A stretch of 64,000 nucleotides of DNA from Aliidiomarina minuta (GTDB taxonomy: Bacteria; Pseudomonadota; Gammaproteobacteria; Enterobacterales; Alteromonadaceae), in contig NZ_PIPL01000001.1 of NCBI RefSeq assembly GCF_003987145.1, positions 620,001 through 684,000 of the forward strand, given 5' to 3'. Shown piece after piece: positions 52,584 through 61,658 of this stretch. Numbering within the stretch: the first letter of the stretch is position 1; every line of letters starts with the position of its first letter. The position numbers and the translations under genes were made by a program. Under the pieces are notes generated by a model. It worked only from the letters and a program-made list of their open reading frames with translations. It was not told the origin of the DNA and ran no database searches.

Positions 52584-53363
52584 TTATTGTCCCTCATTTT
52601 TAGTCTGTATAAGGGCTCTGCCCCGCGGACCATGAAAATATGATTGAATCCACTCGTCGTCATAAGCAGCAACCCGTTCCAGCCGGTCCGCTACCAGAAC
52701 TTTCTTTTGCGCCAGTACCGCGACTCTGTCACTAACCGTAAAGATAGTATCCAGATCATGGGTTACCAAAAATACCGTTAAACCCAGTGCCTGCTGTAAG
52801 GTTTTTAATAGATGATCAAAAGCACCGGCTCCAATTGGGTCTAGGCCTGCAGTAGGTTCATCCAGAAACAAAATTTCAGGGTCTAAAGCCAATGCCCGGG
52901 CCAGCGCTACCCGTTTGATCATGCCTCCCGACAACTGCTGAGGCGACTGTTCACCTACGCTGTCATCTAAGCCTACTAAAGCCAGTTTCATAGAGGCTAA
53001 TTCGTCTGCTTCCTGTTTACTCAATCCGGCGTGTTCACGCATCGGCAAAGCAATATTTTCACGTACGCTAAGCGATGAAAATAAAGCTCCTTTCTGGAAT
53101 AAAACACCAAATTTTCGCTCTATCAGCTGTCGCTCATTATCCGGCAGGTTAAGAACATCTTTATCAAGCACTTCAATGCGCCCGCTATCAGGTCGATGCA
53201 GCCCCAAAATACTGCGCATTAACACTGATTTACCAGAACCAGAACCACCTACAACACAAAGTACCTCCCCTTGCATTACATCGAGCTCAAGCTTCTCATG
53301 CACCTGCAAATCGCCGAATCTATTATTCAGACCGCGAACTTTTATAATCGGCTGTGTCACCAT
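52584..53363 (-). CDS. ABC transporter ATPase of the MCE system (MlaF-like)
   Basis: 259 residues. Walker A GGSGSGKS near 40, signature LSGGMIKRVALARAL and Walker B ILFLDEPTAGLDPIG are all canonical; the GGM form of the signature is typical of MlaF-class ATPases. Known role: powers phospholipid movement through the MlaE-like permease. It overlaps the permease gene by 7 bases and ends just before the MCE gene start. Confidence 0.93.
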   Translation of the reverse strand: MVTQPIIKVRGLNNRFGDLQVHEKLELDVMQGEVLCVVGGSGSGKSVLMRSILGLHRPDSGRIEVLDKDVLNLPDNERQLIERKFGVLFQKGALFSSLSVRENIALPMREHAGLSKQEADELASMKLALVGLDDSVGEQSPQQLSGGMIKRVALARALALDPEILFLDEPTAGLDPIGAGAFDHLLKTLQQALGLTVFLVTHDLDTIFTVSDRVAVLAQKKVLVADRLERVAAYDDEWIQSYFHGPRGRALIQTKNEGQ

Positions 53364-54493
53364 CCTATCTCCATAAAGAACAGAGCAAATAATGCATCCA
53401 GCAGAATCACCATGAAAATAGACTGCACAACGCTTGAAGTTGTGTGCTCACCGACTGATTGCGCACTGCCACTTACTTTAAAGCCTTCCAGACAACCAAT
53501 AATAGCAATGATAAAAGCAAACACCGGCGCTTTTATCATGCCCACCCAAAAATGAGAAACTTCAATGTCACGAGAAAAAATGTGCATAAACAAAGCCGGT
53601 GAAATATCCAGCGCCAGCATGCAAACTACCATGCCCCCGGCAATACCAGATAACATGCCAATAAAAGTTAATACCGGCAGGCTTATCATCATCGCCAATA
53701 CCCGAGGCAACACTAGTAACTCAATGGGACTCAGTCCCAGACTCCGTATCGCATCGATTTCTTCGTTGGCTTTCATCGAGCCTAACTGAGCAGTAAAGGC
53801 ACTGGCTGTGCGTCCCGCCAGTAGAATAGCGGCGAGCAATACACCAAACTCACGCAAAAAAGAAAAACCAATCAGATTAACCGTATAAATACCAGCCCCG
53901 AACTGCTCCAGTACAGTAGCACCAAGAAAAGCCACCACAGCACCCACCAGGAAAGTTAGTAAGGCAACTATAGGCACTGCATTTAAACCAGTATATTCAA
54001 GGTGAGCAACCAGTGCGGTTTTACGCCAGCGCGAAGGACGCCAGCAGGTTGCTGCAAGGCTTTGTAGTGTGACACCGATAAAACCTAGTATGGCTATTTG
54101 CTGATGCCAGATATCAGCACTGACCTTACCAATTCGCTGCAGGATCTCGCTAATATCACCATATTGCTTAGGTGTAATGGTTGGCCCTTTATCGCTAGCG
54201 TCAACGACTACCTGTAAAAGGCGCTTCTGGGCCACGTCCAACGGACTATCATCTGCCGCCAGTAAGCGCAGCTGCTGCTCACCAAAGGCCTGGTGCAACA
54301 GGTGAACACCTGCAGTATCCAGCTTCTCTACTGCAGAAATATCCAGCGTATAATCCTGGCCCTCCGGAAGCTTATGCAAAGCCTGTTGCAACTGGGCGTA
54401 ATAATCAATAACCCAGTGTCCACTCAGCTTTATAGTACTGGGTCGCTGGCTGTCATCAATAGTCAGACACCCAGCTCTCTCCGAACCCGACAT
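53357..54493 (-). CDS. MlaE-like permease fused to an N-terminal STAS domain
   Basis: 378 residues. A STAS domain (about 10-100; LDISAVEKLDTAGVHLL with the usual serine/threonine phosphorylation-site region) precedes a MlaE permease domain of five to six helices with FGAGIYTVNLIGFSFLREFGVLL and GSMKANEEIDAI. In E. coli the STAS protein MlaB is separate; here it is fused, as in many other bacteria. No mlaC homologue accompanies the operon, which instead has an auxiliary lipoprotein. First gene of the four-gene operon. Confidence 0.92.
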   Translation of the reverse strand: MSGSERAGCLTIDDSQRPSTIKLSGHWVIDYYAQLQQALHKLPEGQDYTLDISAVEKLDTAGVHLLHQAFGEQQLRLLAADDSPLDVAQKRLLQVVVDASDKGPTITPKQYGDISEILQRIGKVSADIWHQQIAILGFIGVTLQSLAATCWRPSRWRKTALVAHLEYTGLNAVPIVALLTFLVGAVVAFLGATVLEQFGAGIYTVNLIGFSFLREFGVLLAAILLAGRTASAFTAQLGSMKANEEIDAIRSLGLSPIELLVLPRVLAMMISLPVLTFIGMLSGIAGGMVVCMLALDISPALFMHIFSRDIEVSHFWVGMIKAPVFAFIIAIIGCLEGFKVSGSAQSVGEHTTSSVVQSIFMVILLDALFALFFMEIGW

Positions 54494-54570
54494 AGTGGTT
54501 AACCTGTTGTTATTTTATATGCTTTAACCTTAACACAGGATTCAGTTTGCTCCAGTATACTACTAGTCAG

Positions 54571-55590
54571 CTATTTAAGAGCCGCTGCAAAAGTAGTTAA
54601 AATACGTTCAATAGAAGCTGCCTTAATGTCCAGATGTGTAACCAGGCGCATACTGCGTTGAGGCGGCACCCAGATATCCCGTTCACGCAAGTAAGTCGAT
54701 ACCGCCTTAGCTTGTTGTTCACTGGCAAAATTAACATAGACCATATTAGTCTGCGCCGCCTCTACCTGAATTCCTGATAGCTTTTGCAAGCCGCCAGCGA
54801 GCTGCTGCGCATGCTCATGATCGTCAGCGAGCCGCTGTACCTGATGACTTAACGCATAATCAATAGCAGCAGCCAATACACCGGCCTGGCGCATACCGCC
54901 ACCAAGCATCTTACGCCAGCGACGAGCTCTTTTTATTAGCTGTTTATCACCACATAACAACGAACCTACTGGTGCACCCAGGCCTTTTGACATGCATACC
55001 GAAACAGAATCAAAAGGTTCAGCCAGGGTAGCCAGTGGTGTTTTAGTCGCCACACTGGCATTAAACAGGCGTGCTCCATCAAGATGTAACTGCAGCTGGT
55101 GTTTGTCTGCCAGCGCCCGCGCCTGCAGCATAAAGTCCTGCTCTACCACTTTACCCAGATGGGTATTCTCCAGCGCAATCAGACGGCTAATAGGAAAGTG
55201 TGGATCGTCTACTTTAACTGCTTGCTCAAGTCGCTCCAGACTCAGGCTACCGTCAGCTTCAACAGGCAAAGTCTGAGGAACAACTCCTCCCAATACCGCC
55301 GCACCACCTGCTTCATACTTGTAAGTATGGTACTGCTCACCGACAATATACTCTTCCCCTCGCTGACAATGGCTTAGGATCCCCAGCAGATTACTTTGGG
55401 TGCCACTACTGCAAAGTAAGGAGGCTTCTTTTCCCAGTAGTCTGGCTACCCGGTCCTCCAGCGCATTGATACTAGGATCTTCAGCGAATACATCATCACC
55501 CACTGGCGCGTTCGCCATAGCTTCGCGCATTGCCTGCACCGGGCGAGTTACCGTATCACTGCGTAAATCTATAACAAATTGTTGATTCAA
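54571..55590 (-). CDS. ltaE: Low-specificity L-threonine aldolase
   Basis: 339 residues. The start is TTG at 55590 with a very strong AAGGAGGG 4-7 bases upstream. Begins with IDLRSDTVTRP, has the PLP lysine K202 in CMSKGLGAPVGS and VFAEDPSINALE. Known reaction: splits threonine or allo-threonine into glycine and acetaldehyde. It contributes to the amino-acid catabolic theme of the window. Separated by 59 bp from the divergent Pmp3-type gene. Confidence 0.95.
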   Translation of the reverse strand: MNQQFVIDLRSDTVTRPVQAMREAMANAPVGDDVFAEDPSINALEDRVARLLGKEASLLCSSGTQSNLLGILSHCQRGEEYIVGEQYHTYKYEAGGAAVLGGVVPQTLPVEADGSLSLERLEQAVKVDDPHFPISRLIALENTHLGKVVEQDFMLQARALADKHQLQLHLDGARLFNASVATKTPLATLAEPFDSVSVCMSKGLGAPVGSLLCGDKQLIKRARRWRKMLGGGMRQAGVLAAAIDYALSHQVQRLADDHEHAQQLAGGLQKLSGIQVEAAQTNMVYVNFASEQQAKAVSTYLRERDIWVPPQRSMRLVTHLDIKAASIERILTTFAAALK

Positions 55591-55649
55591 ACTGCCCTCC
55601 TTCTAAGCATGCACTACACTTATTTATGTTTTTAGTACAGGAGTTTTAT

Positions 55650-55811
55650 ATGCGAATTGTTATTGCGTTACTGGTTCCCTGGTTGTCCTTTTTCTTTATT
55701 GGTCGTCCTTTTGCCGCTATTTTCTGTCTGATATTACAACTTACTCTTATCGGATGGGCGCCGGCCGCTATCTGGGCGGTATACGCTTTAAACCAGCATA
55801 AATCGGGTTAG
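55650..55811 (+). CDS. Pmp3/YqaE-family small membrane protein
   Basis: 53 residues from the ATG at 55650 (CAGGAG upstream); a start eight codons earlier has no site. Two hydrophobic helices (IALLVPWLSFFFIG and AIFCLILQLTLIGWAPAAIWAVYAL) and a short polar tail fit the Pmp3 (UPF0057) family, whose members influence membrane potential and salt tolerance in other organisms. The N-terminal helix has the family's IALLxPxLxF pattern. Confidence 0.82.
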   Translation: MRIVIALLVPWLSFFFIGRPFAAIFCLILQLTLIGWAPAAIWAVYALNQHKSG

Positions 55812-55828
55812 AAAAGTCTTTCTGAATA

Positions 55829-55857
55829 AAAAACGCCGGCCAAAAGCCGGCGTTTTG
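55829..55857. terminator. Bidirectional terminator between Pmp3-type and M13 genes
   Basis: ACGCCGGC and GCCGGCGT form an 8-bp GC-rich stem around a short A-rich loop, with an A run before it and TTTT after it. It lies between two convergent genes. Confidence 0.9.
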
Positions 55858-55870
55858 CATTACTACAGTA

Positions 55871-57955
55871 TTACCAGATTTTCACTCGGACTTCTTCATC
55901 TCGATACATTCCATCGCCCGGCTCAACATCATAGGCCTCATAAAATTCAGGCATGTTTGATAACACGCCAAGCACCCGATATTTACCTGGTGAATGAGGG
56001 CCCTGTACAACCTGGCGGCGTAAGGCTTCATCGCGGAATTTTATGCGCCATATCTGCCCCCAGCCGGCAAAGAATCGCTGCTCACCGGTCATACCATCAA
56101 TTACCGGGGCTTCCCCCCCCTCCAATGAGGTTTGATAAGCACGGTAAGACACTGTCAAACCACCAAGGTCAGCAATATTCTCACCCAGACCCAATGCACC
56201 TTGCAAATACAGATCATCAATAGGGTTAAAATCACTGTACTGATCGATCATCATCTGCGCTCGCGCAGTAAATTGCTCTTCATCCTGAGCACTCCACCAG
56301 TCACGCAGGTTGCCTTCTCCATCTGAGCGACGTCCCTGATCGTCAAAACCATGAGTGATTTCATGCCCAATAACACCACCAATAGCTCCGTAATTAACAG
56401 CATCATCTGCATTCACATCGAAGAATGGGGGTTGCAAAATCGCGGCCGGGAATACAATTTCATTCATCGTAGAACGGTAATAGGCATTCACAGTCTGTGG
56501 CGTCATGCCCCATTCTTCTTCATCTACTTCCTGCCCCAGGCGACCTATCATGCGATCATATTCACAAGTTGAGGAACGACGCATGTTGCCAACCAGATCA
56601 TCAGCTTCGATGCTCAGGCAATCATAATCGCGCCAGACATCCGGATAACCAATTTTGGCGCGGAAAGTCGCTAGTTTAGCCTGCGCTTCTTCCTTGGTTT
56701 CATCAGTCATCCACTCAAGATCATTAATAGCCTGTTCAAAAGCAATCATCAGGTTATCAATCATTTCTTGCATACGTTCTGCAGAATCTTCCTGATAATG
56801 ACGCTCTACATATTCTTTGCCTACCATGAAGCCCAACGCACGTTCCACCGTTTCAACAGCCTGCTTTTCACGCTCACGAGGCTCTTCCAAACCTTGTAGT
56901 ACACGGCCATAGAAGTCGAAATGAATATCCGAAAAGTTGCTGCTTAGCAGATTAGCGCTTTGACGCAAGGTATGAAAGCGCAGGTATTGCTTCCAGTCGC
57001 TCATTTCAATATCAGACTGAACCTGAGCAAAAGAGGTAAAATAAGTAGGCTGGCGTACTACTAGTTCATCAATATCTAAATCAGCAGCCTGTAGCAATTG
57101 TTGCCAGTCGAAACCCGGTGCTTCCTGATTTAATTCAGCTACCGTCATTTTATTATAAGTAGCCTGACGATCGCGATTCTCTATCCGCGACCATTGCACT
57201 TCGGCTAGTTTTGTCTCTAATGCCAGAATGCGTTCCGCAGCGCCTTTGCCGTCATCCCAGCCAGCTTCGTTCCACAGTGTTTCAATAAACTCTGCATACT
57301 GCTCTCGCAATTGTTGCGAACTCTCATCATCGCCCAGATAATAATCACGGTCCGGTAATCCCAGCCCCGATTGACTTAAGCCAGCAATATACTGGTCCGA
57401 CTGCATTTGATCCTGACCCACAAAAAGACTCACTGGAGTACCCGCACGAACACGTTGCTGCTCGCCCCAGTAATTAGCCAGATCCGCATGTTCAGACAAT
57501 GCATCTATACGCTCGAAGTCTTCTGCAAGTGGACTTAAGCCCAGTCCGTCAATACGTTCTTCATCCATGAAAGATAAATAAAGATCGCCTATTTTCTGGC
57601 CGTCTGTATCTTTCTCCCCACCTTGTTCAGCAAACTCCTGAACAATTTCTAGTACATGTTGCTCTGCCATCTCACGCAGCTCATCAAAACTACCCCAGCG
57701 CGCCCGGTCAGATGGTATTTCAGTACGTTCCAACCACTGACCATTAATATAACGAAAGAAATTTTCCTGCGGCTCAACACTGGTATCCATATTATCCAGC
57801 TCAACACCTGAGGTCAGTTCCCCGTATTCAGTTGAAACCGTCTGTTGTTGTTCCTGATCCTGTGGCACCTCATGCTGTGTTTCATAAGTGTCACTGCAGG
57901 CAGTAATACCCAGACCCATAGCAACGCTCAGCGCAAGTATTGAAATTCGTTTCAT
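55871..57955 (-). CDS. M13 family zinc metallopeptidase (neprilysin/PepO-like), lipoprotein
   Basis: 694 residues. The N-terminus has a lipoprotein signal ending in GLGITAC (C20). The zinc site is VIGHEITHGFDDQGR near 530, with the third ligand in GLGENIADLGG and the closing VKIW that mirrors the CxxW end of neprilysin-type enzymes. Known role: endopeptidase on peptides up to ~30 residues. Lipidation places it at the periplasmic face of a membrane or the cell surface. It follows traF-like gene after a terminator, with its own leader containing a small dyad. Confidence 0.93.
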   Translation of the reverse strand: MKRISILALSVAMGLGITACSDTYETQHEVPQDQEQQQTVSTEYGELTSGVELDNMDTSVEPQENFFRYINGQWLERTEIPSDRARWGSFDELREMAEQHVLEIVQEFAEQGGEKDTDGQKIGDLYLSFMDEERIDGLGLSPLAEDFERIDALSEHADLANYWGEQQRVRAGTPVSLFVGQDQMQSDQYIAGLSQSGLGLPDRDYYLGDDESSQQLREQYAEFIETLWNEAGWDDGKGAAERILALETKLAEVQWSRIENRDRQATYNKMTVAELNQEAPGFDWQQLLQAADLDIDELVVRQPTYFTSFAQVQSDIEMSDWKQYLRFHTLRQSANLLSSNFSDIHFDFYGRVLQGLEEPREREKQAVETVERALGFMVGKEYVERHYQEDSAERMQEMIDNLMIAFEQAINDLEWMTDETKEEAQAKLATFRAKIGYPDVWRDYDCLSIEADDLVGNMRRSSTCEYDRMIGRLGQEVDEEEWGMTPQTVNAYYRSTMNEIVFPAAILQPPFFDVNADDAVNYGAIGGVIGHEITHGFDDQGRRSDGEGNLRDWWSAQDEEQFTARAQMMIDQYSDFNPIDDLYLQGALGLGENIADLGGLTVSYRAYQTSLEGGEAPVIDGMTGEQRFFAGWGQIWRIKFRDEALRRQVVQGPHSPGKYRVLGVLSNMPEFYEAYDVEPGDGMYRDEEVRVKIW

Positions 57956-57998
57956 ATGTTGTTCCCCTTGCTAAATGTAATTTATAATTTTGATTGTA

Positions 57999-58014
57999 AG
58001 ACTATATGTAGTCT
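57999..58014. promoter_or_regulatory. Small dyad upstream of the M13 peptidase gene
   Basis: AGACTA-TATG-TAGTCT, perfect 6-bp arms, lies 44-59 bases upstream of the M13 start. The remainder of the 191-bp gap (57956-58146) contains a GC-rich stretch with two copies of GTCTACG (58011-58017 and about 58034-58040) and the traF terminator. An operator or small hairpin is possible. Confidence 0.3.
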
Positions 58015-58098
58015 ACGTCGCCTGCAGATGGTGTCTACGGCGGACGCGATAATGCTGCCGCTGGCTGCGGTAAACAGCCTTAAATAGAATAACGCGCA

Positions 58099-58129
58099 CA
58101 AAAAAGCCAGACGAAGCCTGGCTTTTTTT
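58099..58129 (-). terminator. Rho-independent terminator of the traF-like gene
   Basis: AAAAAAGCCAG and CTGGCTTTTTTT form a stem around ACGAAGC, with a long T run on the minus strand, 17 bases after the stop of the TraF_2 gene. Confidence 0.9.
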
Positions 58130-58146
58130 ATTCAGAATCAATGCAC

Positions 58147-59397
58147 TTAGAAAGTGAAAGCTAACTGAGCGCCAGCGCCCATATTATTTTCTCCCGCATA
58201 TAGCGCCGAGACATTAATGTGTACTCTTCCAAAAGGAGAAAACCCTAAACCTGCGGTTACCGCATCATCATAAGTACCTTTCAGGTCATGCCGATAACCT
58301 GCCCGGAACTGCACCCAACGAGCCAGATCCAACTCAAAGCCTGCACGGGCAAACTGAACCTGCAGATGTTCACGAAACAGCAAGAGCTGACTTTCCTGAT
58401 TAAGACCGAGGTAGTTTTGCGCATTCAAGTCTAAGTCTGCACTAAAGGCCATGCGTTCTGTATTATAACCTACACCTGCAGTTAGCTTAGGCGCCCGTTC
58501 GTAACTAAGTAAAACCGGTTCTTCCGCTTGCCGTGAAAATAATGGCACCGATGACACTTCATGTTTAAACAGATCACGCACGGTAAAGCCCAGACTGGTG
58601 CGCTCAGAAAGCGCTATCGACATTCCCAAATCCAGATTAAAAGCATCGCTCGAGGTACGGTATTCACCCGCATCAAAATCGTCGTCATCGAAGTTATCAA
58701 GTTGAGCAATATAGGCTATGCTTTCCATCTGCTGCAACTTAGGAGCGACCCCTATAGCCACTTCGCGTCCCGCGATGGTGAAATTGCGCGCCATCGCTAA
58801 GCCCAGATCAGCGGTCACGTAACCCACGATATAACCCTCCGAATCCAGGTTATCCAAATCGCCAGGAGTCTGCGCATCAAGAATAGTATCCAGGTCGTTT
58901 GAGGCAATGCTGCTGCCGCCAAAAATGTTTGCATCGGCATTGAAATATATTGAGGTAGCAAGAAAACGATTAGGTATAGATAGCGAAGCCTGAAGGTTCA
59001 AATCCGCGTTTAAGCGTCCTTCGCTATCGGCAAAATCCTGAGCCAGCTGCTGCCGTGCCTGCTGAACTTCAGCTTCATTGACCGGCTGTCCTTGTTCAGC
59101 TTGCTCTAACAGACGCTCCAAACGGTCATATGAATCCTGGAAATTATCAATAGAATCTACCAGTTCATCTGAATCAGCAAGCTCAATAAAAACGGCTGGA
59201 AGAACCAGCCCAAAATTGTCCCGTTGCATATAATTTGCAACTAATGCCGGATTGAGACTTGCGGCCTGAGTATATTTACCATTAGCTACCCCCGCTCCCC
59301 CCATAGCTTGAGTGCGGTTATCTGCGTAACTAACAGAGGTCGCGGTAGCTAATGCGATAGTTAAGGCACTGGCATAAATCTTTGGTTTAAGTGTCAA
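58147..59397 (-). CDS. TraF_2-family outer-membrane beta-barrel protein
   Basis: 416 residues from a TTG start at 59397 with GGGGGA 7 bases upstream. This start places a clean signal peptide (MTLKPKIYASALTIALATATSVSYA); an earlier start at 59433 would add a hydrophobic lead-in. The mature protein is beta-strand rich with an acidic helical insert (about 90-140; YDRLERLLEQAEQGQPVNEAEVQQARQQL as landmark) and ends in an aromatic-closing strand (AQLAFTF). The family name TraF_2 comes from a plasmid gene, but no conjugation genes are nearby. Function unknown; related proteins resemble FadL-like barrels. Confidence 0.75.
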   Translation of the reverse strand: MTLKPKIYASALTIALATATSVSYADNRTQAMGGAGVANGKYTQAASLNPALVANYMQRDNFGLVLPAVFIELADSDELVDSIDNFQDSYDRLERLLEQAEQGQPVNEAEVQQARQQLAQDFADSEGRLNADLNLQASLSIPNRFLATSIYFNADANIFGGSSIASNDLDTILDAQTPGDLDNLDSEGYIVGYVTADLGLAMARNFTIAGREVAIGVAPKLQQMESIAYIAQLDNFDDDDFDAGEYRTSSDAFNLDLGMSIALSERTSLGFTVRDLFKHEVSSVPLFSRQAEEPVLLSYERAPKLTAGVGYNTERMAFSADLDLNAQNYLGLNQESQLLLFREHLQVQFARAGFELDLARWVQFRAGYRHDLKGTYDDAVTAGLGFSPFGRVHINVSALYAGENNMGAGAQLAFTF

Positions 59398-59465
59398 AAT
59401 AAAATCCCCCAATAGAACTATATAAAATATCAACCTATAGTCTATATCGGATGTTGTTCACTCAA

Positions 59466-60005
59466 CTATAATTTTTTCGCACTTTGCACCGCTTTATTTT
59501 GTTTTGCGTCACTGTGCAGTTTAATAAATATACTACTCAAATTACTAATATTGAAAAGCACACCAAAGACACTTCCAACCAAAACCGCATAAACAAGACC
59601 AAGTAGCTCGGCCAGCACAAACCAGCGACGAATACTGACTGCACTTTCTAAGACTATCGAACCCACAGTAAAAATAAGCGAGGATACATAGGCAATAAAT
59701 AGCAAGGCACTATTGCCCAGAATAAACCATTCCCACAAACAGAAAAGAATATTAAGAAGAACAAATAAGTACAGAATTCCCCGTTGACGATAGCGCAGTG
59801 CAACAATATTACGGATAGCTCCCAGTGCCAGACCTATGCCTGCCGCCATCGCACCCAACAAAAAAAAATGCCAGCTTAAAAATGCAAGGGCAATCGCCGA
59901 CACCAGACGATAGCGGTTCACGGTATTTTGTCGATAACCTATAAAGTTGGTGATCAGGGCTAAAGCCCCTAACAGTTCAATACTATAAGGCAAGGTATTC
60001 TCCAC
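59466..60005 (-). CDS. YgjV-family inner-membrane protein
   Basis: 179 residues with about six hydrophobic helices, starting at a GTG at 60005. The opening IELLGALALITNFIGYRQNTVNRYR and later IRNIVALRYR match the YgjV/Imp-YgjV family. Function unknown. It begins 2 bases after the BamE-like lipoprotein stop and is the last gene of the waaA-kdkA-DUF192-lipoprotein run. Confidence 0.85.
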   Translation of the reverse strand: MENTLPYSIELLGALALITNFIGYRQNTVNRYRLVSAIALAFLSWHFFLLGAMAAGIGLALGAIRNIVALRYRQRGILYLFVLLNILFCLWEWFILGNSALLFIAYVSSLIFTVGSIVLESAVSIRRWFVLAELLGLVYAVLVGSVFGVLFNISNLSSIFIKLHSDAKQNKAVQSAKKL

Positions 60006-60007
60006 TG

Positions 60008-60361
60008 TTACTCAAGAGGGTAGCTATTATCCTGAAAATCGAAATCGGTGACGACACCACGGCCATCCATGACAATAGTCAAAGACTTCATGCCACTAAT
60101 GCCTTGGCCAGGGTCCTGAAAACGATATACATAATTCCAGTACATAGCCCGACCACTTTCCGAAACTGAGTTTGGCTGCCCAAAATGTTGCTGTACATCG
60201 TGATAGGTGGTCTGCCCTCTGATAAGAACTTGCTCAACCTCTTCTGAGCCATAATTCGCCAGGTTCTGGCTGCCACTTCCTTCTACAGGTAAAGAGGTTG
60301 CGCATGCACTTATAAGCAATAACAGCATAAAGGTAACTAATACTTTAAATAACGCAGCCAT
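60008..60361 (-). CDS. SmpA/OmlA (BamE-like) lipoprotein
   Basis: 117 residues with a lipoprotein signal ending in LLLISAC (C20). The mature part contains LIRGQTTYHDVQQHFGQPNSVSE and YRFQDPGQGISGMKSLTIVMDGRGVV, the G.P....G and later strand pattern of the SmpA/OmlA (BamE) fold. It differs from BamE by gene context, so its role in outer-membrane assembly is not assured. A strong GGAG ribosome-binding site is present (AAAAAAGGAGAGTTAAT). Confidence 0.78.
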   Translation of the reverse strand: MAALFKVLVTFMLLLLISACATSLPVEGSGSQNLANYGSEEVEQVLIRGQTTYHDVQQHFGQPNSVSESGRAMYWNYVYRFQDPGQGISGMKSLTIVMDGRGVVTDFDFQDNSYPLE

Positions 60362-60376
60362 ATTAACTCTCCTTTT

Positions 60377-60907
60377 TTAACGCGCTAGCCCATTCCAGTT
60401 TTCCCATGCCACCCGCTCGCAATCGCTATCCAGCAGATAGTCACCCGGACCAAAGCCTGTTTCATTAAAGTATCCCGCGTTCATCTCCAGGGCCGTTCGA
60501 AATGCCTGCCTCGATGGATAACTGACGCAAAGGCGCGGTTCATCACTATCACAGGGTTGCATGGTAAAGACTTGCAGGATTTCACCATCACTGGCAATAA
60601 AAGCAATGTCTAACGGTATCAGAGTTTGGAACATCCAGAAGCTGCGCCGTTCACTTGTCGGATAGTAAAACAGCATACCACTGTCCGTTTCCAGATTTTC
60701 CCGGTTCATTAATCCGATAGCTCGTTGCTCGCCAGTCACGGCATACTCAGCCTCAATGTGATGACGCCTGGACTCACTTACCAGGCATAACGGGTGCTGT
60801 TCCAGGTTCTGCTGTTTAGTTTCTTCGGCTAAAGGAGAATCTGAAGGAGCACAACTGACACTGAGCGTGATAAGTACAAAAAAGGTTAAGCTAAGACGCA
60901 ATTTCAT
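60377..60907 (-). CDS. DUF192 family lipoprotein
   Basis: 176 residues from the ATG at 60907 (an in-frame ATG three codons earlier is also possible). A signal ends in LITLSVSC, with C19 likely lipidated. DUF192 signatures: EQRAIGLMNRENLETDSGMLFYYP and FWMFQTLIPLDIAFI. Function unknown. The start overlaps the kdkA stop by about 17 bp. Confidence 0.85.
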   Translation of the reverse strand: MKLRLSLTFFVLITLSVSCAPSDSPLAEETKQQNLEQHPLCLVSESRRHHIEAEYAVTGEQRAIGLMNRENLETDSGMLFYYPTSERRSFWMFQTLIPLDIAFIASDGEILQVFTMQPCDSDEPRLCVSYPSRQAFRTALEMNAGYFNETGFGPGDYLLDSDCERVAWENWNGLAR

Positions 60908-61658
60908 GATATCCATCCATTAGGTGGCGCCAGTCCTGCAAACTAAACTGAAAACTGGTATGCCGCTGTTTCTCTTTGTTTAAAGAGCGTAATAAACGCG
61001 CTAAATTTTCATCCTGCCACTTACCTTGAGAACGCTGTTTGCACTTGTCAAAGTCTATAATCCAGAAGTCAGTATGAGCCCCTTGCTGGCGAATTAAAAT
61101 GTTATGACAGTTTAAATCGGAATGATAAATACCAGCCTGATGAAACTGAGCAATTATCTTCCCTAACTGCTGCCACTGCGAAGAGCTAAGAGGTTGCTTT
61201 TGGAGCGCGGTGTACAGGTCAGAGTCGCAAGGCAAGCGTTCGATCAGTATATCACTTCGGTAAAATAAACCATGTTGACTAAACAGCGCGGCATAGGGCT
61301 TAGGCACCGGCAACCCGGCCTGATACATATCGGCAAGTAACGAGAACTCCTGCATGGCGCGGCTTCTGGCAACTTGCCACCCGACAAAGAGATCTTCGTT
61401 AAGTTTAGCGATCAGCCCACCGCGATAATAATGACGTAAAACCATATGCAAAGCTTCAGCTCTGGCCAGCTCAGCATTATCTTCGATAAAATAGGCTAAA
61501 CGCCGCCCCCCTGCGCTGCCAGTCATAGCATCGCGAGCGTTCCAGAACGAAGGTTTAAAATGTTCAACTGAAGGTGCCTCCATCACTTCGTCGTCGTACC
61601 ATACCGACCAATTATTTTTTCCATTAATTGCTGGCACATTAACCTCTGGTTTTGTCAT
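60891..61658 (-). CDS. kdkA: 3-deoxy-D-manno-octulosonic acid (Kdo) kinase
   Basis: 255 residues from the ATG at 61658; an earlier start seven codons upstream would overlap waaA further. The kinase-like fold shows RGGLIAKLNEDLF, IERLPCDSDL and the catalytic HSDLNCHNILI with DFDKCK. Known role: phosphorylates the single Kdo residue of lipid A-core in bacteria such as Haemophilus and Vibrio. The gene follows waaA and overlaps it, which suggests the core carries a single phosphorylated Kdo. Confidence 0.92.
   Translation of the reverse strand: MTKPEVNVPAINGKNNWSVWYDDEVMEAPSVEHFKPSFWNARDAMTGSAGGRRLAYFIEDNAELARAEALHMVLRHYYRGGLIAKLNEDLFVGWQVARSRAMQEFSLLADMYQAGLPVPKPYAALFSQHGLFYRSDILIERLPCDSDLYTALQKQPLSSSQWQQLGKIIAQFHQAGIYHSDLNCHNILIRQQGAHTDFWIIDFDKCKQRSQGKWQDENLARLLRSLNKEKQRHTSFQFSLQDWRHLMDGYHEIAS

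Noticed and set aside
58147..59397. Conjugative transfer element suggested by the TraF family name.
   Set aside because: No relaxase, type IV secretion or other Tra gene is nearby; the family name is historical.
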